Below the pieces are notes generated by a model. That model ran no database searches, was not told where the DNA came from, and saw only the letters and a program-made list of their open reading frames with translations. Shown piece by piece: positions 17,096 to 26,042 of a DNA stretch of 64,000 nucleotides. Every line of letters begins with the position of its first letter. Position 1 is the stretch's first letter. A program made the translations under genes and the position numbers. This DNA is from Ancylobacter novellus (GTDB taxonomy: Bacteria; Pseudomonadota; Alphaproteobacteria; Rhizobiales; Methylopilaceae). The stretch is from NCBI GenBank assembly GCA_003241695.1, contig QFPN01000001.1, positions 372,001 through 436,000 on the forward strand, given 5' to 3'.

Positions 17096-17694
17096 GCGAA
17101 CAGCTCCTCGGCCGGCGGGGTGACCCCGGGCTCTTCGGCGTTGACGCACACGCCCTGGAAGGCGCCGAGCCGACGCGAATAGTGGTCGCGCACCAGCAGC
17201 GAGAGGCCGCAATGGGCGCAGGTGACGGGTGAGACGGTCACGTTCTCGGTGAATCCCTTGCAATGGACGCACTGGACGCGGCGCGCGAGCGAGCCGCGAT
17301 GTTCGATCGGGATCGAAAACGGGTCGATCCCATGCTCCATGCCGGCCGCGACCGTCTGGCCGACGAAGCCTTCGACGCCGGCGGCGTAGAGGCGCGTCCC
17401 CATGGTGGCGGTCGCGAGCAGTCCGTTGATGCGGACGAGCGCCGTCGGGACCGACGGCAGGACGTGAAGGGCCTCGGGGCCCAGCGCTTCGAGCGCAGCC
17501 TCATGGCCTTGTCCCGCGGACGCGCCCGGCGTGTAGACGATCGTCGCGTGGGCGGCGGCGTCCGGGCGCCCGGAGAGCATCTCGATCGCCGCGAGCGCTC
17601 CTTCGCCTTCGACCGCCACGATGTGGCGGCGCGCGGCCTCGTCGAGTTCGAGGCCCTTATAGACCGGGCGGCTTTTGTTTTCGGAAACCAGCAT
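17092..17694 (-). CDS. dmmC: dimethylamine monooxygenase subunit DmmC
   Basis: A 200-residue protein. The N-terminal 130 residues are an unassigned alpha/beta domain. The C-terminal part has a zinc-ribbon or rubredoxin-like pair, CVHCKGF and CAHCGLSLL, 14 residues apart. DmmC is required with DmmA and DmmB for dimethylamine oxidation in studied bacteria, but its exact role is not well defined. The start MLVSENKSRP is chosen over an in-frame ATG at 17763, whose extension is short on conserved sequence. The stop overlaps dmmB by 4 nt. Confidence 0.85.
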   Translation of the reverse strand: MLVSENKSRPVYKGLELDEAARRHIVAVEGEGALAAIEMLSGRPDAAAHATIVYTPGASAGQGHEAALEALGPEALHVLPSVPTALVRINGLLATATMGTRLYAAGVEGFVGQTVAAGMEHGIDPFSIPIEHRGSLARRVQCVHCKGFTENVTVSPVTCAHCGLSLLVRDHYSRRLGAFQGVCVNAEEPGVTPPAEELFA

Positions 17695-17765
17695 GTCGAC
17701 CCTTACGATGCGCTTTGCACTGCGGGACCCCGGCGCAACCGCGCCAGGGTCCCGGGCGGTCATTG

Positions 17766-19388
17766 TCAGAGCTGGAAGATCCAGTTCGAGACGAGCACGG
17801 TGGCGACGCCGGCGATGAGCGTCAGATAGGGAAGGACGCCGGCCTTTCGCTTGCTGATCAGGTGCTGTTCGCCGACGCCGAGATCCTCGAGCATCCGGGC
17901 CGGGAACTTGCCCTTGTCCTGCACGTAGTGGCGATAGAGGAAGACCGGGACGATGAGCGCGGCGGTGGCGAGGCCCGCCCACAGCGCCATCGGGTTCCAG
18001 ACCTTCGCGCCCGCTCCCATGAAGACCGCGTTGACGAAGGCGAAGATCGTGCCGATCGCGATGATGACCGTCGGCGCCTTGTACGGCCGGTCGATGTGGC
18101 CGTTGTCGATGCGGTGGATCCAGCCCGAGTTCAGGTTCAGGAAGTTGAAGATGATGTAGCCGCAGTTCGACACCGCCAGGATGAAGAAGAACGAGGTGGC
18201 GTCGGCGCAGGCGATCGCGAGCAGGACCAGGTTCACGAGCAGGTCGGTCCACATGGCGTTGGTGGGCGCGCCGTTGTGGTTCACGTAGGACAGGTAGCGG
18301 GGCAGCCAGCCGTCGACCGAGCCCTGGTAGAGGGTGCGCGACGAGCCGGCCATCGCGGTCATCAGGCACAGCAGCAGCGCGAGGATCATGAGCATGACCA
18401 GCGCGTTCTCGATGATCGGGCCGCCGCCGACCATGTGGGCGAGCGCGGAGGCGACGCCGGACCCGTCGACGATCGGGGTTTCGAGCATGCCCGTCAGGCC
18501 GAGCTGGCTCTGGAAGGTGAAGGGCACGATCACGAAGAAGCCGATGCACAGCAGGCCCGAATAGAAGATGGCCTTGAAGGTGTCGGTGCCCGGATTCTTG
18601 AACTCTGAGGTGTAGCAGACCGCGGTCTCGAAGCCGTAGGTCGACCAGGCCGCGATGAACATGCCGCCGAGCACGAGCGTCCAGCCGGCGATGTTCCATG
18701 CGCCCGGCTCGGGCTTGTAGGCCTCGGCGAGCGGGACGAACGGAGTGAAGTTCGCCCAGTTCACGCCGTTCTGCAGCAGCGGCGCGATGCCGACGATCGC
18801 GAGCGGAATGATGACCAGCAGGCCGATGTACTTCTGGGTGTTGGCGGTGTCGAGAATGCCGCGATGCTGAATCCAGAACGTCATCAGCATCAGCGCCGCG
18901 CCGATGAAGAAGGCGGCGTTGAGCGAGAACGACACCGGACCGAGCGAGCCGGAGAACAGCGTCCAGGTGCGCAGCCCCGAGGCCGCGTCAGGCGCGATCG
19001 CGGTCAGGATGTAGCCGGCGGCGATCGACGTGCCGAGCGACAGCACCGGCGACCAGGCGAACCAGTTGCACCACACCGAAAGCGGCGCGACGGGCTTGGC
19101 GTAGCGCACCCAGGCGGCCGCGCCGTAGATCGAGGCCCCGCCCGACTTGTTCGGGAACAGACCTGCGATCTCGGCGTAGATGAAGGATTGCAGGAAGCCC
19201 ATGCACATCGAGGCGGCCCAGATCGCGAAGGCGACCGTGCCGGTCGTGCCCGCGATGCCGCCGATCGAGAACAGGACGAGCGGCGGCACGCCGCTCGCGA
19301 CCCAGAAGGCTCCCGTCCAGTTGATGCTTCTGACCAGCTGGCGGTCGCCTGCGGCGCCCGCTCCGGCCTCTGTCGCTGCCATCGTCAT
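17766..19388 (-). CDS. APC-superfamily permease, likely methylated-amine uptake
   Basis: A 540-residue integral membrane protein with about 12 hydrophobic segments. The N-terminal helix 1 region has the APC pattern WVASGVPPLVLFSIGGIAG, and AWSTYGFETAVCYTSEFK matches the helix-6 region of amino-acid/polyamine permeases. It has a good ribosome site (AAGGGGAA, six bases before ATG) and is the first gene of the operon containing dmmC, dmmB, dmmA, dmmD, tmm and tdm. Its substrate is inferred from that context to be trimethylamine, TMAO or dimethylamine; sequence alone does not prove it. Known TMA/TMAO uptake often uses BCCT or ABC systems, so this would be a different route. Confidence 0.8.
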   Translation of the reverse strand: MTMAATEAGAGAAGDRQLVRSINWTGAFWVASGVPPLVLFSIGGIAGTTGTVAFAIWAASMCMGFLQSFIYAEIAGLFPNKSGGASIYGAAAWVRYAKPVAPLSVWCNWFAWSPVLSLGTSIAAGYILTAIAPDAASGLRTWTLFSGSLGPVSFSLNAAFFIGAALMLMTFWIQHRGILDTANTQKYIGLLVIIPLAIVGIAPLLQNGVNWANFTPFVPLAEAYKPEPGAWNIAGWTLVLGGMFIAAWSTYGFETAVCYTSEFKNPGTDTFKAIFYSGLLCIGFFVIVPFTFQSQLGLTGMLETPIVDGSGVASALAHMVGGGPIIENALVMLMILALLLCLMTAMAGSSRTLYQGSVDGWLPRYLSYVNHNGAPTNAMWTDLLVNLVLLAIACADATSFFFILAVSNCGYIIFNFLNLNSGWIHRIDNGHIDRPYKAPTVIIAIGTIFAFVNAVFMGAGAKVWNPMALWAGLATAALIVPVFLYRHYVQDKGKFPARMLEDLGVGEQHLISKRKAGVLPYLTLIAGVATVLVSNWIFQL

Positions 19389-19997
19389 TTATGGTTCCCC
19401 TTGAAGTATTCTTACGCCCGGACCTCAAATTCCGAAGCCATAAACAGAGACGATGACGCCCGATTTTCTCAATGCGGCCGCCCTCATGCTGACGACAGCG
19501 CCTGACGACGCGGTCGACACAAGAGTAAAATCCGAGGTCGACACGCTCACCCCTCCACAGTGAGGCGCGTCGACAATCGAACGTCCTGCCCGCCCAGCTT
19601 CTCGGGTCGCTTTCGTCACCACGACCCAAATGATGCAACAAATGAATTCTATGTCAAATATTTTTCTTCTGGATAAAAAGTAGGCATACACGCCAATCTT
19701 TGCGGCGCCACGTTCCGCAAAGACGGACGCATGTCATCATGAGCCGACGCACAAGCGATCGACCCGCCAAAAGGGCGAACGAACTGACGATAGACTAAAA
19801 GATTTGCGGCGCACGCCGCCGACCGTCCCCACCATTTCTAGGAGGGGTTCGAAGTCGTCCTTCAGCCCTGGTATGCGTTTCCTCGGATTTCTTTATTTTG
19901 CATGATGATCAATCGATAGAGCTGGTCGCGCAATGGTGACGAGTGGCACTATCCCGGCGAGCAGCGGCCTCCCGGGTCTCCGCCGCTATCTTTCGAG
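19389..19997. other. divergent control region of the methylated-amine operon
   Basis: About 600 bases with no supported gene between the permease and the first LuxR-type regulator, with lower GC in parts (19640-19690 and 19885-19925). It should hold the operon promoter and the regulator promoter. GTCGACA occurs three times, at 19513-19519, 19537-19543 and 19569-19575 (spacings of 24 and 32 bases). These are candidate activator sites but could be chance in GC-rich DNA. I cannot place -35/-10 boxes with confidence. Confidence 0.45.
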
Positions 19998-20022
19998 GCC
20001 TGAAACTCCTAGAGTTTCAGGC
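19998..20022. promoter_or_regulatory. 11-bp perfect inverted repeat abutting a start codon
   Basis: Arms GCCTGAAACTC and complement around CTA, ending one base before the ATG at 20023. In DNA it could be an operator. In RNA it would form a hairpin covering the translation start region, where no normal ribosome site is present. Confidence 0.55.
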
Positions 20023-21072
20023 ATGACCTCGGCGATCGCGCGTTCGAGACTGCCTTCCATCGACGGTCCGGAGTGGTTCGCGCTCGCGGGCGAGACAATC
20101 GCGTCGATTGGAACGGCGTATTTCCACCGCGAGCTCATCAAGCTGCTCGAGGCCAGCATCCGCAGCGAGGCGGTGTGGATCATCCGCTATTCGGGCGAGG
20201 CGCCGCCCGACGTGGTCTACACCCACAACGTGCCCGACAGCGTCCGCAAGATCTACGACGAGCGCTGTTCAGGCGTCGATCCGTTCTCGATGCGCTGGAA
20301 GACTAGGCGTGAGGCCGGCGTCTTCACGCTCGCGACGCTTCGCGACGAAAGCGTCGAATACCTTCTCTACACGAAGATTTTCCTTGGCGCGGCGGAAATG
20401 GAGGACGAGCTCGGCGTCTTCTTTCCGGTCACGGCGCATAATTGTTTTGCGTTCTTCCTCGAACGCGAACACGGGCTATTCTCGGAAAGCGAGGTCGCAC
20501 GCGCGCGTCTGATATTTCCGGCGCTCGAAAGTTTCTATCGCGCGCATCTCGGCTGGCTGTTCAACGAGCTGCGCTACGCCGACGCGCCCGAGGCCAGCGG
20601 CCTCATCAACAGGCCGACGCTGATTCAGGATCGGTCCGGCCAGACGGTCTACGCCAGCGAGGGCTGGAACGCCCTCGCGGAGGCCGAAACGTCGCTCGCC
20701 GCGGCGCTCGCGACCCTGTCCGGCGGCGCCGACGCCGTCGAGTTCGGCGCCCTTGTGCTTAAATCGGAGGCGCTCGGCGCGGACTTCCCGCTCGCTCCCG
20801 GAGGCCGGATGGTGGTTGCGGAGCGCGACGCTTCACATTATCGCGCCGACCGATTGAAAAGCCTGTCCGGCGTGCTCGACATCTTCACGCCGCGCGAGCG
20901 CGACATCCTCGATCTCGCGATGCGGGGGATGAACAGCGCCGAGATCGGCGAGCGGCTGAACATTGGCGTCGGCTCGGTGAAGAACGTCAAGATGAGGCTC
21001 TACCGGAAGGCCGAGGTCTCGACGGAACGCGAGCTTGTCAAGAAGTTCATGCCACTCTATGAGCCGAGCTGA
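20023..21072 (+). CDS. LuxR-type HTH regulator 1
   Basis: A 349-residue DNA-binding protein. The C-terminal GerE/LuxR helix-turn-helix is at about residues 288-335 (FTPRERDILDLAMRGMNSAEIG, SVKNVKMRLYRKAEV). The N-terminal 200 residues lack a phosphorylation site and do not resemble the acyl-homoserine-lactone domain. The start at 20023 is chosen because it aligns with the paralogue downstream (SIDGPEWF against SLGQDEWF); an earlier ATG at 19933 adds 30 unmatched residues. It points away from the methylated-amine operon and shares its control region, so it is the natural candidate regulator. The effector is unknown. Confidence 0.82.
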   Translation: MTSAIARSRLPSIDGPEWFALAGETIASIGTAYFHRELIKLLEASIRSEAVWIIRYSGEAPPDVVYTHNVPDSVRKIYDERCSGVDPFSMRWKTRREAGVFTLATLRDESVEYLLYTKIFLGAAEMEDELGVFFPVTAHNCFAFFLEREHGLFSESEVARARLIFPALESFYRAHLGWLFNELRYADAPEASGLINRPTLIQDRSGQTVYASEGWNALAEAETSLAAALATLSGGADAVEFGALVLKSEALGADFPLAPGGRMVVAERDASHYRADRLKSLSGVLDIFTPRERDILDLAMRGMNSAEIGERLNIGVGSVKNVKMRLYRKAEVSTERELVKKFMPLYEPS

Positions 21073-21093
21073 CCACGCGACCGACGGTTTGGG

Positions 21094-22134
21094 ATGAAAG
21101 CTCAGGCGCCGATCAGTCTTGGCCAGGACGAATGGTTCCGGCGGATCGGGCGCGTCGCCTCGTCGATGGGGACCGACCGGTTCCACGAGCAGCTCGTCGA
21201 ACTGTTCGGCGCGACCTTCGATCATTGCGCGAGCTGGATCATCCGCTATTCGCGCGTCGCGCCGCCCGACGTGATCTACACATGGAACGTGGCGCCGGAG
21301 GTGGTGGAGGTCTATTCCGCCTACTGTTCGGACCTCGATCCGTTCTCGGCGCACTGGAAACTGCACGAGGAGCCCGGCGTCCGCACGCTGAAGAGCTTCG
21401 CATCTCTGGAAGCCGCGATCGATCCGCGCCCCTACAACCGCCTGTTCAAGCCGGCGGCCCGGATCACCGACGAGCTCGGCATGTTCTTCTCGACCGTCGG
21501 CCACTCGTCTCTCGGCCTCTTCCTCGAACGGGAGAAAGGGTATTTCACCGCCGCCGAGGTCGCCCGCGCGAAACTGATGTTTCCGGTGCTGGACGGCTTC
21601 CACAAGACCCACATCGGCCGGATCTTCGACCGCCTACGCTATGCCGGCGACGCCAACGAGAGCGAACTCGTCAGCCGCCCCACGCTCGTTCAGGACCGCC
21701 GCGGACTCGAGATTTTCGCGACGCCCTCCTGGCGGGAAGCGGTCGCAGCCGACGCTTCGATCGCAGAGGCGATCGCCGCCGTCCGCGACGAACGCGCCGT
21801 GGCGCTTGCGGGGCACATGCTCAAGATCGAACGCTTCGACGAGTATTTCCCGCTCGCCCCGTCCGGCCGGATGTTCGTGCTGACGGAGCCCGAAGCCGCG
21901 TCTCCCGACGACGTATCGGCCGACGACCTCGCCGAACTCGAGCGCGTCCTGACCTTGCGCGAGCGCGCGATTTTCGACCTCGTGATGGCCGGCGCGACGA
22001 CGGGTTCGATCGCCCAGCGGCTCGAGATCAGCAAGGGAACGGTGAAGAACTACCGGATCCGGATCTACCGCAAGGCCGGCGTCAGTTCCGAGCGCGCGCT
22101 GGTGCAGAAATTCGGCCGGGCGGGCCTCGCCTGA
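21094..22134 (+). CDS. LuxR-type HTH regulator 2, paralogue
   Basis: A 346-residue protein, clearly related along its whole length to the gene 21 bases upstream. Shared blocks include WIIRYS..APPDV.YT.NV, DPFS..WK, ELG.FF.......FLERE.G, SRPTLVQDR and the C-terminal LR(E)RAIFDLVMAGATTGSIAQRLEI helix-turn-helix. It probably arose by tandem duplication and is likely co-transcribed. A pair of divergent paralogues may sense different amines or act as a heterodimer; that is inference. Its 3' end faces the ABC-2 permease gene 11 bases away. Confidence 0.82.
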   Translation: MKAQAPISLGQDEWFRRIGRVASSMGTDRFHEQLVELFGATFDHCASWIIRYSRVAPPDVIYTWNVAPEVVEVYSAYCSDLDPFSAHWKLHEEPGVRTLKSFASLEAAIDPRPYNRLFKPAARITDELGMFFSTVGHSSLGLFLEREKGYFTAAEVARAKLMFPVLDGFHKTHIGRIFDRLRYAGDANESELVSRPTLVQDRRGLEIFATPSWREAVAADASIAEAIAAVRDERAVALAGHMLKIERFDEYFPLAPSGRMFVLTEPEAASPDDVSADDLAELERVLTLRERAIFDLVMAGATTGSIAQRLEISKGTVKNYRIRIYRKAGVSSERALVQKFGRAGLA

Positions 22135-22145
22135 GGCGACGGATG

Positions 22146-22952
22146 TCAGATCTCGGTTTCGTCGGCGGCCTCGATCTCGCGTCCCGCCCTGCGCCGGAAC
22201 GCCCGCTCGCCGGCAAGGCCGAGAGCCAGAAAGACCACCGTCAACGCGAACACGTAGTTCAGGTCGAGCGATCGGCAGATGTAACCGCTGAAGAACCCCA
22301 TGCGAAACCACTCTACGAAGTGCACCAGGGGATTCCAGAGCACGATGTCGCGCGTCGCCGGCGGCATCCGGTCCACCACGAAGGCGAATCCGGACGTGAT
22401 GAACATCGCCATCAGCAGAAGATTGCTAAAATGCTGAAGGCCCGGCGCAGCGTGCAGCAGAAGCGCAAGCGCGAGACCAAACGCTAGGCTGAAGATCGCC
22501 AAGGCGAAGAACGCGACAATGCAATGGAACAGATCGCCCGGAACCGCGTCGAATCCGAAGATCTGCAAAACGGTAAGGCACAGCGTCAGAACAACGCCCG
22601 CAGTGACCACCTCCAACACACAGGCGGCGTAGCAGAGGTCAAGGCGGATCAGGCCCGGAAGACGCGCCGAACGGCCCGACACCAGCGTCTGAGAAACGCT
22701 CGACACGACGTTCCGCCACATACGCGCGATGACGATGCCGGTGACGAAAAACACTTCGAAACTGTCGCCAACGGGAGGGCGGTCGGTGCCGCTGTGCTTG
22801 AGCGCGAGCTTCAGCACGAAGACCCAGGCCATCGGCTCCACGATCGCCCAGACATAGCCGGCGCGCGAGCCGAGATAGCGCGAGCGCATCCGGCTCACCA
22901 CCAGCGCGATGATGGCGCGGCTCTGGAGTTTGGCGGAGGCGGCTAGGCTCAT
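22146..22952 (-). CDS. ABC-2 type polysaccharide-export permease
   Basis: A 268-residue membrane protein with six hydrophobic segments, resembling KpsM/Wzm-type permeases that export capsule or O-antigen chains. Typical stretches: VVSRMRSRYLGSRAGYVWAIVEPMAWVF at the N-terminus and LWNPLVHFVEWFRMGFFSGY near the C-terminus (the NP...E..R pattern). The partner ATPase (KpsT/Wzt) is not adjacent and I do not find one in the window; the ABC exporter at 27311 has its own membrane domain. It lies beside glycosyltransferase-like genes, supporting a surface-glycan role. Confidence 0.85.
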   Translation of the reverse strand: MSLAASAKLQSRAIIALVVSRMRSRYLGSRAGYVWAIVEPMAWVFVLKLALKHSGTDRPPVGDSFEVFFVTGIVIARMWRNVVSSVSQTLVSGRSARLPGLIRLDLCYAACVLEVVTAGVVLTLCLTVLQIFGFDAVPGDLFHCIVAFFALAIFSLAFGLALALLLHAAPGLQHFSNLLLMAMFITSGFAFVVDRMPPATRDIVLWNPLVHFVEWFRMGFFSGYICRSLDLNYVFALTVVFLALGLAGERAFRRRAGREIEAADETEI

Positions 22953-23167
22953 GTCGGCTCGCGATGGGAGACGGACGGTCGGGTTTCGCCGGAGCGTGGT
23001 CGCCCGAAATCATGTCGCGATCGCGACGGCTTTGCGGTTCACGGTACCGCGAGCGCCTGGGGAAGTCGACGCCCGCCTCCCCGCGGTCGCGCGGATAAAC
23101 TTGCCACACGGCACTGGCCGTCGGCCGGCCGCGCGTCATTTGGAGGCCACGCGGACCGGAGACCAGA

Positions 23168-23359
23168 ATGCACAAGTTCGAGATCGGCGAGAAGACCCAC
23201 TACGTCGGCAGCCCCGTCGGCGCGAAACCGCAGGCGGCGGAGATCGTCGCCCGACTGCCCGACGAGAACGGCCAGCCCGGCTATCGGGTCAAATGCCTCG
23301 GCGACGGCCGGATTCGCCACGTCTTCGAAGAGGACCTGAGGGCGAACGCCGCAGGCTGA
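23168..23359 (+). CDS. conserved small protein, SH3-like
   Basis: A 63-residue protein (MHKFEIGEKTHYVG start, then IVARLPDENGQPGYRVKCLGDGRIRHVFEEDL). The layout resembles a widespread small alphaproteobacterial protein whose pattern is MHKF-x-G, followed by an I/V-x-RLP strand and YR-I/V-K. It looks like one small beta barrel. No known function. It stands alone between leftward genes. Confidence 0.65.
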   Translation: MHKFEIGEKTHYVGSPVGAKPQAAEIVARLPDENGQPGYRVKCLGDGRIRHVFEEDLRANAAG

Positions 23360-23382
23360 TCGGAGCGCGCCCGGAGGGCTTC

Positions 23383-24753
23383 TTACGCCGCCGCGGCGGC
23401 GTGAGCATCTCCGGCGAAGCTCTGAAGACGCGCGCCGAGCCCGCCCTTTTCGGCGACCGCCAACGACCAGCGGACGCCGGGATTGCGGGCGCCGGCAAGC
23501 TCCATCTGGAGCTTCCACCATTCGGGCGGCAGCGGCGCTGCGCCGTTCGCGGTCCGGTCGGCGTCGATCGCGACCGCCACAGCGACGAAACGGTTCGCTG
23601 CGGCGAACAGCTCGTCCAGAGCCCAGGGCACGTCCTCTTCGGGCACGCCGGTCAAGGCGTCGATCGCCGCGACGCCGTCATATGAACCTTCGACCGGACG
23701 AGCGAACGGCGCCTCGGCGGACGAACGCGTCGTGACCGTCGCGGCGCCGAACCGGCGCGGGCCGCCCTCGGCCGAGGGGAGCGAATAATCGAGCACGGTC
23801 TTAGCGCCGGTCGCAGCGACGAGCTTGCCGACTTCGGACTGCAGCCGCTTCTCCGGTCCCGCCGCGGCGGGAGCCCCGTTCGACAGGCGCGCGACCGCCG
23901 CCGCGAAGCCGGAGCCGGGCCGCTCGCGGGTGAAGGTCGTGAACCGCGCGGCGTCCGCCTCGCGCTCGAGCGCGTACCAGACCTCGCCTTCCGGATGCGG
24001 CTCGTAGCGGAGTTGGTCCGGGAACGGCTTCCAGGGCTGCGTGCGCAGCGTCGTGAAGTGGAAGCACTTCGAGCGGTCGGCCGTGAATTCGTTGTCGCGC
24101 GCGTTCCATTCGCCGCCCATGCGGCCGAACAGGCCTCGGCCGTTCATGATGCCGAGGAAGAAGTCGCGCTTCATGCCGCCCCGCTGCGCGTCTTCGACGC
24201 GCCAGTGCGGCAGCATCTTAGCGGCGTCCATCAGGGCGACCGAGGTTTCGTCCTCCTCGACGCACAGGATCGAGGCGTCGCCCATGTCGAGGTCGAACAG
24301 TTCGGACGGATCGGCAAGATAGATCTGGTCGACGTCGTTGTAGATCGCGCGGCCCTGACCGCCTGCGAGCGTCGGGATCGCGAAGCGGTAGTTGGTGAAG
24401 CCCGTGGTCCAGCCCGTGCGGTCGAAGCCGCGCAGGTTCTTCATCAGATGGATCTCGTAGGCGCGGCCCGGGTCGCGCGTCTTGAGCACCGACCACACGA
24501 ATACGCGCTCGGCGCGCGCCTGCAGCGGCTCCGTGCCGAGAAAGATCCGGACCGGAGGCTTCGTCGACGCGGAGACGCCGGGCTCGGGATCGATCCGCAC
24601 CACTTCCGGCGCCTGACGATGTCCGGGCGGGCGCGGACGGTCCTTGCGAAGCCAATACTTCGGGTGGCGGTGATACCACCGCGTCTTGAACTTCTTGCGC
24701 GTATCCGCGGTCTTCGCCACTGCTCGCACGCTCTTGTTTAGAGCGCCTCTCAT
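23383..24753 (-). CDS. GT8-like glycosyltransferase with C-terminal domain
   Basis: A 456-residue protein. The N-terminus is basic (KKFKTRWYHRHPKYWLRK). From about residue 65 a nucleotide-sugar transferase fold appears: IFLGTEPLQARAERVFVWSVLK, then a DxD-like metal site in YNDVDQIYLADPSELFDLDMG near residue 140. The C-terminal 150 residues (KTVLDYSLPSAEGG..., then DGVAAIDALTGVPEEDVPWALDELF) resemble a worn methyltransferase-like Rossmann domain. It follows the sialyltransferase-like gene by 35 bases on the same strand, so both probably act on one surface glycan. Donor and acceptor unknown. Confidence 0.6.
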   Translation of the reverse strand: MRGALNKSVRAVAKTADTRKKFKTRWYHRHPKYWLRKDRPRPPGHRQAPEVVRIDPEPGVSASTKPPVRIFLGTEPLQARAERVFVWSVLKTRDPGRAYEIHLMKNLRGFDRTGWTTGFTNYRFAIPTLAGGQGRAIYNDVDQIYLADPSELFDLDMGDASILCVEEDETSVALMDAAKMLPHWRVEDAQRGGMKRDFFLGIMNGRGLFGRMGGEWNARDNEFTADRSKCFHFTTLRTQPWKPFPDQLRYEPHPEGEVWYALEREADAARFTTFTRERPGSGFAAAVARLSNGAPAAAGPEKRLQSEVGKLVAATGAKTVLDYSLPSAEGGPRRFGAATVTTRSSAEAPFARPVEGSYDGVAAIDALTGVPEEDVPWALDELFAAANRFVAVAVAIDADRTANGAAPLPPEWWKLQMELAGARNPGVRWSLAVAEKGGLGARLQSFAGDAHAAAAA

Positions 24754-24788
24754 CTCTTGCGGCCGTTCTCGGGCCAGGCGGCCGGACC

Positions 24789-26042
24789 CTACGCCGCGTC
24801 GTCGCCGGGAGGCAAGCGCTTCCCGCCCCCGCGCGCACGGCGCGCCTCCCAGGCCTCGCGCAGCACGTCGCCCAGAATGACCAGCTCGCCGTCATAGGCC
24901 TCGAACAGGGACAGCAGGAAGTCGCGCTCCGCTTCGGGATCGTGCGCGGGCGCGAAGGCGTTCGGCGTCGCCGCGTCGCCCGGATATGCCCCCGCCGGGT
25001 GGCTGAACATGTCGATCCCCGCGACGACAAGCCTCCGCGGCTTCAGAGCCGTCGCGACCGCCAGCATGGTCGCGCCGTTGGTCGGACGGAACGGCCCCCA
25101 GTCGTAGGCCGTGAGGGCCGCGCTGATCAGGTCGGCGCGGGCGAAGCGCGCCGGCCCGCGACGCGGATCGAAGGTCCGGGCGCGGACGAGGCGAAGTTCG
25201 GAGGCCTCCGAGCGCAGCCCCAGGATCGCGTCGCCGGCCTCCGCCATCGCAGTCTTGCTCGCGGTGAAGATCATGTCGGGCCGCGTGAGGAAACCGCGCG
25301 TCGCCCAGGACCGGTTCACCCGGAAGAGCGCGTCGTAGGCCAGATCCTTCAGCCGCGGATCTTCCGACGACGGGCCGTTGCCGAGGCACAGGATCGTGTC
25401 CGGCCGCCCGAGCTCCTCGAACAGCGCTCCGGCGTCGTCGATGCGGCGCAGGCGCCAGCCGACGAGCGTCCGGCCGAAGCCGCCGCGCGTCGCGGCGAGA
25501 GCAAGCGCCGACGGCGTGAAATGTCGGCGGTCGGACTGGCGCAGCAGCTTGTGGTCGCGCGCGATCGTCACGCCGAGGCGGGCGACGGCGTCGGACACCG
25601 GCGTGACGGCGAGATCGAGCGAAAGCGCGGCCTCGCGCACGACGTCGTTCCGCGCCGGGGGAGCCAAGACCGAGCTTCGCGCCGCAATCAACGGCAGGCC
25701 GTGGGCGAGCGCGGCGGCGAGGACTGCGGGTTCGGGGCCTGCGTTGTCGAGCGCGAGCACGCCGCGCAGGTTCGCGCGCGACAGGAAGCGGCGGATCGCG
25801 AGACCGAAGGACGGCGGCGCGCGATGAACCGCGGCCTGCGGAAAGCGCTCCGCGAGCCAGCCACGCAGCGCCTCGGGTCCCGTCAGGATCACCCGCAGGC
25901 GTCCCTGCGCGGCCTGCACCGCCTCGACGAAGGGCGCGGCCGCCTCGAAGGCCTCGCGCCGCTCGCCCAGCACCCAAAGCGAGAAGACGCGGTCTGACGG
26001 AACATCCCGCCAGGCCGCGAACGCCTGCGAAATCCGGCTCAC
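24789..26042 (-). CDS. putative glycosyltransferase, sialyltransferase-like C-terminal half
   Basis: A 417-residue protein starting with GTG, which overlaps the stop of the ELM1-family gene by 4 nt. The N-terminal half looks like a nucleotide-binding transferase without a clear motif. The C-terminal half has ILCLGNGPSSEDPRL, ALFRVNRSW, and LRRLVVAGIDMFSHP, a set of blocks that resembles the GNGPS/FRVN/GIDxF layout of GT42/GT29-type sialyltransferases and DUF115 proteins. The match is by eye and weak. No CMP-sialic-acid synthesis genes are in the window, so sialic acid is not implied. Confidence 0.45.
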   Translation of the reverse strand: MSRISQAFAAWRDVPSDRVFSLWVLGERREAFEAAAPFVEAVQAAQGRLRVILTGPEALRGWLAERFPQAAVHRAPPSFGLAIRRFLSRANLRGVLALDNAGPEPAVLAAALAHGLPLIAARSSVLAPPARNDVVREAALSLDLAVTPVSDAVARLGVTIARDHKLLRQSDRRHFTPSALALAATRGGFGRTLVGWRLRRIDDAGALFEELGRPDTILCLGNGPSSEDPRLKDLAYDALFRVNRSWATRGFLTRPDMIFTASKTAMAEAGDAILGLRSEASELRLVRARTFDPRRGPARFARADLISAALTAYDWGPFRPTNGATMLAVATALKPRRLVVAGIDMFSHPAGAYPGDAATPNAFAPAHDPEAERDFLLSLFEAYDGELVILGDVLREAWEARRARGGGKRLPPGDDAA

